Under the pieces are notes generated by a model. That model did no database searches. It was not told the origin of the DNA and saw only the letters and a program-made list of their open reading frames with translations. 44,656 nucleotides of DNA from Roseomonas acroporae (GTDB taxonomy: Bacteria; Pseudomonadota; Alphaproteobacteria; Acetobacterales; Acetobacteraceae). Position numbers and translations under genes: made by a program. Shown here piece after piece: positions 31,703-40,324 of this stretch; positions within the stretch are counted from its first letter, which is position 1, and each line of letters opens with the position of its first letter. The DNA lies in assembly GCF_023223525.1 (NCBI RefSeq), contig NZ_JALPRX010000118.1, forward strand, positions 1 through 44,656. The letters run 5' to 3'.

Positions 31703-32983
31703 ATGAAACTCGCTCTTGCCGGACGTGTGTCGCCCCCGACCGCCGCCATTCTCCAGGTTCCGGAGCCTGGGCTGACACCGCGCGATCTCCTCGACCGCGC
31801 CATCTCGCTCCGTCCCGTTCTCCGCGCGCGCCAGGAAGAACACGAGGCCCTGGGAACCTACGCCGAGGACGTGCACGACACGTTCGAGCGAATGGGCTTC
31901 TACCGAATCACCCAGCCGCGCCGCTTCGGCGGCTATGAGTTCGGCCTGCCGGTCTTCTTCCGCACGATGATGGAGATCTCACGCGGCGATCCCGGCGTGG
32001 GCTGGTGCCTCACCCTCGCCGCCTCGCACGCCTTCCTGCTCGCCTCGCACTGGCCGGAACAGGCACAGCGCGAGCTGTTCGGCGTGACTGGCCACTTCGT
32101 CGCTCCACACCGCGCCCAGCCGCTGGGCACCGCCACGCCCGTGCCAGGCGGGCTACTCATCCAGGGGCGCTGGAACTACGCCTCGGGCGTGCCGCACGCG
32201 ACGCATTTCATCGGCACGGCCATGCTCCGGAAGGAGGACGGGACGCCCCCGTCTCCCGTGCTCGTCGTGGTGCCACGCGGCGGTTACGAGGTGCTGAAGG
32301 ACTGGGGTGGGGACGAAATCCTGGGAATGCGTTCCTCCGGCTCCAATACCGTCCTCATCGAGGGCGCGGTCATCCCCGCGCACCACGCCGTGCCCTTCAA
32401 CGCCCAGTTCTGCCGGCCGGAGGAGATGGCTGACGGTACGCCCGGCACGCGGCTGCACGGCAACCCGATGTATCTCGGCCGCATCATGGGGCCGTACCAC
32501 GCCTCGCTGGTGTCGGTCGTCGTCGGAGCGACCTGGGCTGCCATCGACGAGTACGAGGCCCTGATCGGCCGCATGAAGACGCTGGCCGATCCCGCCCTGC
32601 TGCGGGCGGATCACCATGACGTCCAACGCACGCTCGGCCTCGCCCTCGCGCGCGCCGATGCGGCGGAGGCAATCCTGGTGCGCACGCTCGAGCGCTACAT
32701 GGAGATGTGCGAGCGCTGGGCGGAAGACGGCACCCCGATCAGCGTGGAGGAGAACCTGCGTCTCCGGGCAGCGCTGCAACAGGCCGGCGCCATGGGGGTG
32801 GAGACGGTGGAGATGCTGCTGCGTTCCGCCGGCGCCTTCACCACCAAGAAAGGCAACCGCCTCCAGCGCTATTTCCGGGACGTGATGATGTACCGTACGC
32901 ACAGCTCCGCCCAGTGGGAGGAGTTCGCGACCTATGTCGGGCGCGCCCATCTCGGCAAGCCCATCGGCATGCGTGGCCTGTAG
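31703..32983 (+). CDS. Flavin-dependent monooxygenase, oxygenase component (HsaA/acyl-CoA dehydrogenase fold), copy A
   Basis: The 426-residue group D flavin monooxygenase uses reduced flavin from a reductase partner to hydroxylate a phenol or similar ring. Start ATG 31703 follows CAGGGAGAAGG. The acyl-CoA dehydrogenase fold is visible: an N-terminal helical domain (FERMGFYRITQPRRFGGYEF), a beta domain (GVGWCLTLAASHAFLLASHW; WNYASGVPHATHFIGTAMLR; EILGMRSSGSNTV) and C-terminal helices ending RAHLGKPIGMRGL. It lacks the catalytic Glu context of dehydrogenases and matches HsaA/DszC-type oxygenases. It is closely related along its whole length to the protein at 36860-38134. The flavin reductase at 35216 is the obvious partner. 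Confidence 0.85.
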   Translation: MKLALAGRVSPPTAAILQVPEPGLTPRDLLDRAISLRPVLRARQEEHEALGTYAEDVHDTFERMGFYRITQPRRFGGYEFGLPVFFRTMMEISRGDPGVGWCLTLAASHAFLLASHWPEQAQRELFGVTGHFVAPHRAQPLGTATPVPGGLLIQGRWNYASGVPHATHFIGTAMLRKEDGTPPSPVLVVVPRGGYEVLKDWGGDEILGMRSSGSNTVLIEGAVIPAHHAVPFNAQFCRPEEMADGTPGTRLHGNPMYLGRIMGPYHASLVSVVVGATWAAIDEYEALIGRMKTLADPALLRADHHDVQRTLGLALARADAAEAILVRTLERYMEMCERWAEDGTPISVEENLRLRAALQQAGAMGVETVEMLLRSAGAFTTKKGNRLQRYFRDVMMYRTHSSAQWEEFATYVGRAHLGKPIGMRGL

Positions 32984-32994
32984 GAGACGCGGCC

Positions 32995-34059
32995 ATGGAC
33001 GGGGCACGGATTCCGCCCGGCCCGCTGGTCCTGGCGGACCAGGGCTTCTTCTGGGTCGGTGTCGAGCGGCAGCCGCAGCCCTACGGGCTCGTCGCCGCCG
33101 GGCAGATGTTCGTGGGCTACCAGATCCCCGCGGAACGGCGCCACGCGCTGCCCGTCGTCATGGTCCATGGCGGTGGCGGCCAGGGGCTCGACTATCTCGG
33201 CACCCCTGACGGGCGCCCGGGCTGGGCCACCTTCTTCCTGCGGCGTGGCCATGCGGTTTACGTCGTGGACCGCACGGCGCTCGGCCGCTCGCCCTACCAC
33301 CCGGATCTCAACGGTCCTCTCGGCCGCCCGCCGGGCTACGAGTTCATGCGTGACCGCTTCGTGGCGCCGGAACTCTCGCCGGAATCCTACCCGCAGGCGC
33401 GGCTGCACACGCAGTGGCCGGGCGGCACGGCGGTCGGCGATCCCGTGCTCGACCAGTTCATGGCAGGGCAGGGACCTTCCGTGGCCGACCTGGCGCGGGT
33501 GCACGCGGACATGCGCCGATGCGCGGCCGCCCTGCTGGATCGGATCGGCCCCGCGGTCCTCGTCACCCATTCCGCCGGGGGGCCCTTCGGCTGGCTGGCG
33601 GCCGACGCACGGCCCGCGCTGGTGCGGGGCATCGTCGCGGTGGAGCCGCAGGGACCCGCCTTCGCGGAGACGCCCGGCGGGCCGCTCTCCTGGGGCCTCA
33701 CCGCCGTGCCGCTGCTCTTCGATCCGCCGGCAGGCGCCCCGGAGGAGCTTGGCCGCCTGCTGCGCCGGGCGCCCCGCCCCGACCTGCAGGATTGCTGGGT
33801 GCAGGCGGAGCCCGCCCGGCAGCTTCCCAATCTGCGCGACTTGCCCGTGGCGGTGGTGACGGCGGAGGCATCCTGGAAGGCGCAGCAGGACCACGGCGTC
33901 GTCGATTTCCTCCGTCAGGCTGGCGTGCCCGCCGAGCACATCCGCCTGGAGGACCACGGGCTGCACGGCAACGGCCACATGATGATGATCGAGCGGAACA
34001 GCGATGACGTCGCTGCCCTGGTCGCGGACTGGATCGAGTGCCGCATCGGCGCCGCGTGA
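32995..34059 (+). CDS. Alpha/beta hydrolase (esterase-like)
   Basis: The 354-residue protein starts at ATG 32995, 11 bp after the oxygenase gene, with GGAG upstream. It has oxyanion loop VMVHGGGGQG (56-64), nucleophile elbow THSAGGPFG with Ser193, and a C-terminal DHGLHGNGHMMM carrying the catalytic His. The insertion of about 90 residues between strand 5 region and nucleophile (SPYHPDLNGPLG ... SVADLARVHAD) forms a lid as in large esterases. It has no signal peptide. It probably hydrolyses an ester or lactone either before or after hydroxylation by the neighbouring oxygenase. Confidence 0.85.
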   Translation: MDGARIPPGPLVLADQGFFWVGVERQPQPYGLVAAGQMFVGYQIPAERRHALPVVMVHGGGGQGLDYLGTPDGRPGWATFFLRRGHAVYVVDRTALGRSPYHPDLNGPLGRPPGYEFMRDRFVAPELSPESYPQARLHTQWPGGTAVGDPVLDQFMAGQGPSVADLARVHADMRRCAAALLDRIGPAVLVTHSAGGPFGWLAADARPALVRGIVAVEPQGPAFAETPGGPLSWGLTAVPLLFDPPAGAPEELGRLLRRAPRPDLQDCWVQAEPARQLPNLRDLPVAVVTAEASWKAQQDHGVVDFLRQAGVPAEHIRLEDHGLHGNGHMMMIERNSDDVAALVADWIECRIGAA

Positions 34060-34112
34060 TGCCGGCCCACAGGGCGGGGCAACCGTCCGGGGCATGAGGG
34101 GGAGGAAGGGTG

Positions 34113-35105
34113 ATGGAGCCTGCGACGACGCGTCGGGCGCTGCTGCGCGCCGGTATGCCGCTGGGGCTGGCCTGGCTCGGTGGCCCCCGGGAGGCCGCCG
34201 CGCAGCTGATGGACCGGCCGGCGCGGCTGATCATGAATTTCTCGGCCGGCGGCGTGATGGACACGGTGGCGCGGCTCTACGCGGAACGGCTGCGGGGGAT
34301 CTACGCGCCCCAGGCCATCGTCGACAACCGCCCCGGCGGGGCCGCGCGCATCGGCGTGGAGATCGCGAAGGACGCGCCGCCCGACGGCAGGGCCTTCCTG
34401 ATGACGCCCGAGACGATGATGGTGCTCTACCCCTTCATCTACACGCGCACGCTGCGCTACGACCCGCAGCGCGACTTCGTGCCGGTGACAGGACTCTCCT
34501 CCTTCGGCTTCTCCTGGCTGGTGGATGCCAACCACCCCGCGCGCAACTTCGGGGAGTTCGTGGAATGGGCGCGGCGGCAGCCGGAGGTCTATTACGCCAC
34601 GCCGGCGGCAGGCTCCACACCGCACTTCCTCTCGGTGATGATGGCAAGGGCTCTGGGTTTGCGCCTGTCGCACGTACCCTACCGCGAGACCGCCATGGCC
34701 CTCGCGGATCTGAACGGCGGGCGTATTGCCGCCTACGTAACGGTGATCGGCACCGCGGCCGAGCAGCACCGTTCCGGCCGGATGCGCGCGCTCGCCATCA
34801 CCATGCCGCAGCGTGTCCCGACCCTGCCGGACGTTCCCACCTTCGCCGAGCTCGGCTTCCCGCAGTTCACGGCCGACGAATGGTACGGGATCTTCCTGCC
34901 CGCCGGCACGCCAAGGCAGTTCGTCACCGGGCTGCACGACGCCATTGCCAGGGTGAGTGCCTTGCCGGAGATGCAGGCGGCCTTGCTGAAGCTCGAGCAG
35001 TACCCCGTCAGCACGACGACGGAGCAGTTCGTCGCGCGTCTGCAAGCGGAGCGGGATCGCTGGGGACCGGTGGTGCGGGAGTCCGGCTACGAAGTCGCCG
35101 ACTAG
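34113..35105 (+). CDS. Bug-type receptor, aromatic-cluster copy 1
   Basis: The 330-residue periplasmic protein starts at ATG 34113 (GTG 34110 possible) after GGAGGAAGG. The leader TTRRALLRAGMPLGLAWLGG is twin-arginine-like. Landmarks: NFSAGGVMDTVARLYAERLR, IVDNRPGGAARIGVEIAKDA, YYATPAAGSTPHFLSVMMAR, HVPYRETAMALADLNGGRIA, LPAGTPRQFVTGLHD and the C-terminal ERDRWGPVVRESGYE. RLYAERLR..YA.Q, TRTLRYD..RDFV and the TPAAGSxPHF loop are shared with the receptors at 35852 and 40325, forming a subfamily distinct from the other four in the window. It lies in the promoter-A transcription unit. Confidence 0.92.
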   Translation: MEPATTRRALLRAGMPLGLAWLGGPREAAAQLMDRPARLIMNFSAGGVMDTVARLYAERLRGIYAPQAIVDNRPGGAARIGVEIAKDAPPDGRAFLMTPETMMVLYPFIYTRTLRYDPQRDFVPVTGLSSFGFSWLVDANHPARNFGEFVEWARRQPEVYYATPAAGSTPHFLSVMMARALGLRLSHVPYRETAMALADLNGGRIAAYVTVIGTAAEQHRSGRMRALAITMPQRVPTLPDVPTFAELGFPQFTADEWYGIFLPAGTPRQFVTGLHDAIARVSALPEMQAALLKLEQYPVSTTTEQFVARLQAERDRWGPVVRESGYEVAD

Positions 35106-35215
35106 AGCGGTTCGCCGTAGGCACGGACCACGCGGTCTCCTCCGGATGAGCCGGGCGAAGGCCTGACCGTGTGCGTCGGGGGCTTCGGGAAGCATACCGA
35201 TGGCATGAGAGGGTG

Positions 35216-35740
35216 ATGGGCAAGATGATCGACGCCGCGGCTTTCCGGAACGCGATGGCGCAACTCGGCGCGGCAGTGAACGTGGTGACGACCGATGGGC
35301 CGTCAGGCCTTGCCGGCGTGACCGCGAGCGCCGTGTGCAGCGTAACCGATGCGCCGCCCACCCTGCTCGTCTGCATCAACCGCGGCAGCAGCGCCCACCC
35401 CGTCTTCGAGCGGAACGGTGTCCTCTGCGTCAACACCCTTGCCGCGCACCAGGACGGGATATCCGATCACTTCGCCGGGCGCTCGGGCCTTTCCGGCGCA
35501 AAGCGTTTCGAAGGGATCGACTGGCAGCGGCTTCTCACCGGCGCCCCGGTGCTCGCCGGGGCCGGAGCCGCCTTCGACGCGCGCATCGTGAAGCGCGTCG
35601 AGCACGGCACGCACAGCGTGTTCTTCGCGGAGGTTCTGGCCATTTCGCCGAGCGCTCCGGACACAGGGGGCCTGATCTACTACGGCCGACGCTACCACCC
35701 GGTGGGTCATCTGAGGCGGCAGCAGCCGAAGATGGCATGA
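35216..35740 (+). CDS. Flavin reductase (HpaC/HsaB type)
   Basis: The 174-residue flavin:NAD(P)H reductase starts at ATG 35216. It has the split-barrel fold: FRNAMAQLGAAVNVVTTDGP, GVTASAVCSVTDAPPTLLVC with the flavin-binding SAV..V...PP pattern, INRGSSAHPVFERNGVLCVN, and the C-terminal GLIYYGRRYHPVGHL with the conserved YY/F.R.Y. It delivers FADH2 or FMNH2 to the oxygenases at 31703 and 36860; one reductase for two oxygenases is economical and common. It ends the promoter-A unit and is followed by promoter B. Confidence 0.92.
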   Translation: MGKMIDAAAFRNAMAQLGAAVNVVTTDGPSGLAGVTASAVCSVTDAPPTLLVCINRGSSAHPVFERNGVLCVNTLAAHQDGISDHFAGRSGLSGAKRFEGIDWQRLLTGAPVLAGAGAAFDARIVKRVEHGTHSVFFAEVLAISPSAPDTGGLIYYGRRYHPVGHLRRQQPKMA

Positions 35741-35755
35741 ACCGACCATTGCATC

Positions 35756-35799
35756 TTGACGCGCCGCTAATGTCGCTGTAGTGTCCGCATAACGATACA
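35756..35799 (+). promoter_or_regulatory. Promoter B of the aromatic cluster, with shared motif
   Basis: TTGACG (35756-35761) and TAGTGT (35779-35784), 17-bp spacing, form a good sigma70-like promoter in front of the receptor at 35852. Immediately after the -10 lies CCGCATAACGATACA (35785-35799), the reverse complement (one mismatch) of the motif downstream of promoter A. Its position over the likely transcription start fits repression by steric block. Confidence 0.55.
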
Positions 35800-35851
35800 C
35801 TGCATCAAAATAATGCTCGGCAACGAAGCGCCGAAGAAGAGGAAACATCTG

Positions 35852-36823
35852 GTGACCAAGATCGGACGGCGTGCCGTGCTTGGCCTTACCGCTGCCGCCA
35901 TCGCGAACGTCGCGCGGGCGCAGCCGCTGGACCGGGTCGCCCGCCTGCTGGTGGGCTTCCCGCCGGGTGGCGCGGCGGACATCGTGGCCAGGATCTACGC
36001 GGAGCGCCTGCGCGGCAGCTACGCGCAGCAAGTGGTGGTGGAGAACCGCCCCGGCGCCGCGGCCCGCCTCGTGCTGGACGCCGGGAAGGCCGCCGCGCCG
36101 GACGGCGCGACGCTGGTCTTCACCCCCGAGAGCATGCTCACGATCTATCCGCACATCTATCCGCGCACCCTGCGCTACGACGGGACGAAGGACTTCGTGC
36201 CGGGCGGCGCGACCTCCTCCTTCGGCTTCGCATTCGTCGTGGCGCCGGACCATCCGGCGCAGGATCTGGCAGGCTTCGCGCGGTGGGCGCAGACACAGCG
36301 CGACGTGTCCTATGCCAGCCCCGCCGCCGGCTCGATGCCGCACTTCGTGGCCGAGCAGATGTCACGCAAGCTGGACCTGCGCCTGATGCACGTGGCCTAT
36401 CGCGGCACCGGCCTCGCCTTGCCCGACCTCTCGACCGGCCGGCTGGGTGCCATCATCAGCGTGATCGGCGACATGGCGGAGCAGTCCCGCGGCGGCCATG
36501 TGCGGGTGCTGGCGGTTTCCACGCCGAAGCGCGTGGCCTCCCTTCCGGACGTGCCGACCTTCGCCGAGCTTGGCCATCCCGACCTGACCGCGGAAGAACT
36601 CTACACGATCCTGCTGCCCGCCGGCACGCCCCAGCCGATCGTGGAGCGGCTCGAGAGCTCCATCGCCGCCGCTTCCGCCAACCCGGAACTGCGCGCGGCG
36701 CTGGCGAAGATGGAGCAGGTTCCCGTCCTGCTTGGCTCGCAGGGCATGATCGAGCGGATCCGCGCGGAGAGGGATCGCTGGGGACCGATCGTGCGGGCAA
36801 CCGGGTACACCGCCGAGGAATAG
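35852..36823 (+). CDS. Bug-type receptor, aromatic-cluster copy 2
   Basis: The 323-residue protein is set at GTG 35852 (MTKIGRRAVLGLTAAAIANV, leader ending ARAQ), with AGAGGAAAC upstream; an ATG at 35813 has no ribosome binding site and would spoil the signal peptide. Landmarks: GFPPGGAADIVARIYAERLR, VVENRPGAAARLVLDAGKAA, YASPAAGSMPHFVAEQMSRK, HVAYRGTGLALPDLSTGRLG and ERDRWGPIVRATGYTAEE. It is a close paralogue of the receptors at 34113 and 40325. As first gene after promoter B, 36 bp before the second oxygenase, it mirrors the oxygenase/receptor pairing of unit A. Confidence 0.92.
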   Translation: MTKIGRRAVLGLTAAAIANVARAQPLDRVARLLVGFPPGGAADIVARIYAERLRGSYAQQVVVENRPGAAARLVLDAGKAAAPDGATLVFTPESMLTIYPHIYPRTLRYDGTKDFVPGGATSSFGFAFVVAPDHPAQDLAGFARWAQTQRDVSYASPAAGSMPHFVAEQMSRKLDLRLMHVAYRGTGLALPDLSTGRLGAIISVIGDMAEQSRGGHVRVLAVSTPKRVASLPDVPTFAELGHPDLTAEELYTILLPAGTPQPIVERLESSIAAASANPELRAALAKMEQVPVLLGSQGMIERIRAERDRWGPIVRATGYTAEE

Positions 36824-36859
36824 CCGTCCCTGCGGCGCACCGATCTTCAAGGAGTTCCC

Positions 36860-38134
36860 ATGTCCATCGCTCTCGCGGACCGTCCCGCCACCCGTCCGGC
36901 GCCGCTGCCCGTGCCGGAGCCCGGGCTCACCTCTGACGAACTCGTCGCACGCGCGGTCGCGCTGCGCCCGGTCCTGCGGGATCAGCAGGCGGAGAACGAG
37001 GCGCGCGGAACCTACGGCGAGGACCTGCACCAGGCCTTCCGCAAGGCAGGATTCTATCGCATCACCCAGCCCCGTCTGTTCGGCGGCTACGAGATGCCCC
37101 TGCCGGACTTCTACCGGGTGATGGTGGAGGTCTCCCGTGGCGATCCCGGCGTGGGCTGGTGCCTGACCCTCGGCGCCTCCCACGCCTTCATCGTCGCCTC
37201 CCACTGGTCCGAGGAAGCGCAGCGCGACCTGTTCGGCGAGGATGGCGAGTTCGTGGCGCCGCACCGCGCGCAGCCGATGGGCACGGTCACGCCCGCGCCG
37301 GGCGGCTACCGCGTGAACGGGAAGTGGAACTACTGCTCCGGCATCCCCCACGCCACGCACTTCATCGGCACCGCCATGCTGGCGGACGGCGGCGCCCCGC
37401 CGCGCACCGTCCTCGTCGCCGTGCCGCGCGGTGGCTATGAGATCCTGCCGGACTGGGGTGGCGACGAGATCCTGGGGATGCGTGCCAGCGGCTCCAACAG
37501 CGTGGAGATCCGCGATACGTTCGTTCCCGCGCACTTCGTCATTCCCTTCGACGTCATGTTCGCCCGCCCGGACGGAATGCTGAACGGGACGGTTGGCACC
37601 CGCCTGCACGGCAACCCGATGTATCTCGGCCGGCTGATGGGCCCCTACCACGCCTCGCTCGTCTCGGTGGTGACGGGCGCCGCCTGGGCCGCGATCGACG
37701 AGTACGAGCGCGTTTCCGGCTTCATGAAGACCTATGTGGAGCCGGACGTGCTGCGCGCCGACCATTTCGACTTCCAGCGTCCGCTGGGCGAGGCGCTGGC
37801 GAAGGCCGATGCGGCGCAGGCGGTCCTGATGGGCGCGGCGCAGCGCTACATGGACCTTTGCCTGCGCTGGGCGAAGGACGGCACCCCGTTCACGGTCGAG
37901 GACAACCTGCGCCTCTGGACCATGCTGCAGCAGGGCGGGAAGCTGGCGGCGGAGGTGGTGGAGTCCCTCTTCCACAATGTCGGTGCCTTCGCCACGAAGA
38001 AGGGAAACCGCCTGCAGCGCTACTTCCGTGACGTGCAGATGTACCGCACGCACATGTCGGCGCAGCATCAGGCCTTCGCGACCTACGTCGCGCGTGCCCA
38101 CCTCGCCCGGCCGACCGGATTCCGGGGTCTCTGA
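36860..38134 (+). CDS. Flavin-dependent monooxygenase, oxygenase component (HsaA type), copy B
   Basis: The 424-residue paralogue of copy A starts at ATG 36860 behind AAGGAG. The same blocks recur nearly unchanged: EARGTYGEDLHQAFRKAGFY, SRGDPGVGWCLTLGASHAF, HRAQPMGTVTPAPGGY, EILGMRASGSNSVEI, TRLHGNPMYLGRLMGPYHAS and TKKGNRLQRYFRDVQMYRTH. Differences cluster in FCRPEEM versus FARPDGM and in the C-terminal helices, where substrate binding is expected. No reductase is encoded beside it, so it should use the one at 35216. Copy B may act on the product of copy A or on a second substrate. Confidence 0.85.
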   Translation: MSIALADRPATRPAPLPVPEPGLTSDELVARAVALRPVLRDQQAENEARGTYGEDLHQAFRKAGFYRITQPRLFGGYEMPLPDFYRVMVEVSRGDPGVGWCLTLGASHAFIVASHWSEEAQRDLFGEDGEFVAPHRAQPMGTVTPAPGGYRVNGKWNYCSGIPHATHFIGTAMLADGGAPPRTVLVAVPRGGYEILPDWGGDEILGMRASGSNSVEIRDTFVPAHFVIPFDVMFARPDGMLNGTVGTRLHGNPMYLGRLMGPYHASLVSVVTGAAWAAIDEYERVSGFMKTYVEPDVLRADHFDFQRPLGEALAKADAAQAVLMGAAQRYMDLCLRWAKDGTPFTVEDNLRLWTMLQQGGKLAAEVVESLFHNVGAFATKKGNRLQRYFRDVQMYRTHMSAQHQAFATYVARAHLARPTGFRGL

Positions 38135-38679
38135 ACGTCTCGCCGGCCCGCACCCACGGCCGGCAGGGGGCTTCCGTCCTCGACAAGCATGATGCCCGGA
38201 AAGGCCGATCCGATGGACCGAACGAGTGCCGGGCCGACGCGCCTCGTCCATGGCGGCGTGCCCGCGGGATCGCCGCCGGCGGGGCGCGCTCGCCGGCAGC
38301 CGGCCGGCATGAGGTGCGCGATGGGCGGGGCGGCGGGCCTGTGAGCGAGCGGCCCATGACCGAGCGGCCCATGACCGAGCGGCCCATGACCGAGCGGATC
38401 GACGGCGCCGTCGTCGCGGGCGTGGAGCCGGTCGGCCTCGTCACCGACCTGATCCTGGCGCGCGCACATGGCGCCTGATCGCTACGCCGGGCAGCGCCGT
38501 CGCGTCCTCCCGGAGGTGGTGGCGCCGACGGCGAACGGGAACAAGCGCCGCCTGATGGAATCCGATCCCGGGCGGCGGTGCGAAGACGTCGAGCGGCTGG
38601 CGCGGCTGAACGCCGACCCCGCGTTGCCGCGGGCCATGCTGCTCGCCACGCGTCGACTGGTGAGCAAGGAGGTGCCGGG
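38135..38679. other. Poorly coding stretch with a tandem repeat
   Basis: No firm gene lies between oxygenase B and the first SDR. A 45-codon frame (38341-38478) contains MTERP repeats and ends GAVVAGVEPVGLVTDLILAR. It overlaps a 71-codon frame (38468-38683, MAPDRYAGQRRRVLPEV) that ends with ATGA on the SDR start. Neither matches a family I know. They could be coupled leader peptides or the debris of a deleted gene. Confidence 0.4.
38346..38397 (+). repeat. 15-bp tandem repeat, three full copies
   Basis: CGAGCGGCCCATGAC is repeated exactly at 38346-38360, 38361-38375 and 38376-38390, with 7 further bases of a fourth copy. The unit is in frame (5 codons, TERPM), so copy-number change would not shift the frame. 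Confidence 0.85.
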
Positions 38680-39498
38680 ATGAGAGCCACGGAGATGTTC
38701 GACCTGACCGGCCGGGTGGCGGTCGTGACCGGCGGCGCGAGCGGGCTGGGCTTGGCCTATGCGGAGGCGATGGTGGAGAACGGGGCCCGCGTCGTCCTGA
38801 TGGACGTGGACGGCGCCGCCGTGGCGGCAGCGGCGCGCCGCCTCGGCGCCGGCGCGCATGGCGAGGCCGTGGACGTGCTGGACCGTGCCGGGCTGCGCGG
38901 GGCCTTCGAGGCCGTCGCGGCGCGGGAAGGCCGCATCGACGTGGTGTTCGCGAATGCGGGAATCGACGTGCCGCCCGGCTATCTCGGCAAGGACGGTACC
39001 CGGGCGACGGGCCGGGCGCTGGAGGATGTTCCCGACGAGATCTGGGATCGGATCATCGGGATCAACCTTACCGGCGTGTTCGTGACGGTCCAGGCGGCCG
39101 CGCGGCAGATGCGGGCGCAGGGCGGCGGCGGCAGCATCGTCGTGACGACTTCCGTCGCCGGGCAACGGGCGTCGCCCATGCCGGCCTTCCCCTACATGCC
39201 CGCCAAGGCCGGGGCGGCGCATCTCGTGCGGCAGCTCGCGCTCGAGCTCGCGGCCTATGGGATCCGCGTCAACGCCATCGCGCCCGGGATGATCGCCACG
39301 GCGATCGGCGGCGGCCATACGCTGACGGAAGCCGTGCAGGCGGGGGTCGCGCGCAAGACCCCGCTGCGCCGCATGGGCCAGCCGGAGGATGTGAAGGGGG
39401 CGGCGCTGCTCCTGGCCTCCGCCGCGTCGTCCTACATCACGGGAACCGAGATCGTCATCGATGGCGGGCGGATGCTCGGCCTGGCCGATCCGGGCTGA
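38680..39498 (+). CDS. Short-chain dehydrogenase/reductase (SDR) 1
   Basis: The 272-residue NAD(P)-dependent oxidoreductase starts at ATG 38680 with AAGGAGG eight bases upstream. It has cofactor motif TGGASGLG (17-24), an acidic residue after the second strand (MDVDG, favouring NAD), NAG (92-94), and catalytic Ser158, Tyr172 and Lys176 (PYMPAKAG). An insertion YLGKDGTRATGRALEDV (101-117) lengthens the substrate loop. The C-terminal SYITGTEIVIDGGRM is standard. It is followed by a second SDR 13 bp later. It probably oxidises an alcohol or dihydrodiol intermediate of the cluster's pathway. Confidence 0.9.
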   Translation: MRATEMFDLTGRVAVVTGGASGLGLAYAEAMVENGARVVLMDVDGAAVAAAARRLGAGAHGEAVDVLDRAGLRGAFEAVAAREGRIDVVFANAGIDVPPGYLGKDGTRATGRALEDVPDEIWDRIIGINLTGVFVTVQAAARQMRAQGGGGSIVVTTSVAGQRASPMPAFPYMPAKAGAAHLVRQLALELAAYGIRVNAIAPGMIATAIGGGHTLTEAVQAGVARKTPLRRMGQPEDVKGAALLLASAASSYITGTEIVIDGGRMLGLADPG

Positions 39499-39511
39499 AA
39501 GGGAGCCGGAA

Positions 39512-40270
39512 ATGGAACCGCGTTTCCAGGACAAGGCGGTGATCGTCACCGGCGGCGGATCCGGCATCGGGCGCGCCGCGGCGCTGCTCTTCGCGCGGGA
39601 AGGCGGGCAGGTCGTCGTCGCCGACCGGTCGGCGGAGCAGGCGCGAGCGACGGCCGGGATGATCACGGCAGCGGGCGGCAGGGCGCTGGCCGTCGCGGTG
39701 GACGTCGCCGAGTCCGTCCGGTGCGCGGACATGGTGGAGCGCTGCCTGGAAGCCTTCGGCCGACTGGACATCGCCTTCAACAACGCGGGCGTGGGCAGCA
39801 CCGGCTTCGACCTTCCGGAAGAGGACGAGGAAGCCTGGGACCGGATCGCGGCGGTGAATCTCAAGGGCGTCTTCCTCTGCATGAAGTACGAGATCCCGGC
39901 CATGCGCCGCGGCGGGGGCGGCGTCATCGTCAACACCGCGTCCGTCGCCGGACTCGTGGGCGAGAAGGGGATCGCGACCTATGCCGCGACGAAGCACGGC
40001 GTGGTCGGCATGACCCGCACCGCCGCGCTGGACCATATCGGCGAGAACATCCGCATCAATGCCGTCTGCCCGGGCGGCACGCTGACACCGATGGTGGCGC
40101 GCTCCATGCAGCGACCCGGCGTCGCGGAACTGCGCATGGCGCGCCATCCCATCGGCCGCTTCGCGCAACCGGAGGAGATCGCGCGCGCGGCCCTGTTCCT
40201 GGCCTCCGACGACGCGTCCTTCATCGTCGGCCACGCCCTTCCGGTCGACGGCGGGCTGACTGCGCAGTGA
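39512..40270 (+). CDS. Short-chain dehydrogenase/reductase (SDR) 2
   Basis: The 252-residue enzyme starts at ATG 39512 behind AAAGGGAG. It has TGGGSGIG (13-20), ADRSAE after strand 2 (Asp38, NAD preference), NNAGVGSTG (90-98), catalytic Ser144, Tyr157 and Lys161 (YAATKHGVVG) and C-terminal HALPVDGGLTAQ. It is a classical SDR with the usual length. Co-transcribed with SDR 1 and the following Bug receptor, it may act with SDR 1 on successive oxidation steps or on different stereoisomers. Confidence 0.9.
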   Translation: MEPRFQDKAVIVTGGGSGIGRAAALLFAREGGQVVVADRSAEQARATAGMITAAGGRALAVAVDVAESVRCADMVERCLEAFGRLDIAFNNAGVGSTGFDLPEEDEEAWDRIAAVNLKGVFLCMKYEIPAMRRGGGGVIVNTASVAGLVGEKGIATYAATKHGVVGMTRTAALDHIGENIRINAVCPGGTLTPMVARSMQRPGVAELRMARHPIGRFAQPEEIARAALFLASDDASFIVGHALPVDGGLTAQ

Positions 40271-40324
40271 CCTGACTCAACCACCCGCACCCCTCCGAGG
40301 AGGGAGAACGGGAAGGAGGAAACC

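Noticed and set aside
38468-38683. 71-codon frame as a firm gene
   Set aside because: It overlaps another mini-frame, has no recognisable family and no clear ribosome binding site; noted only as part of the intergenic description.
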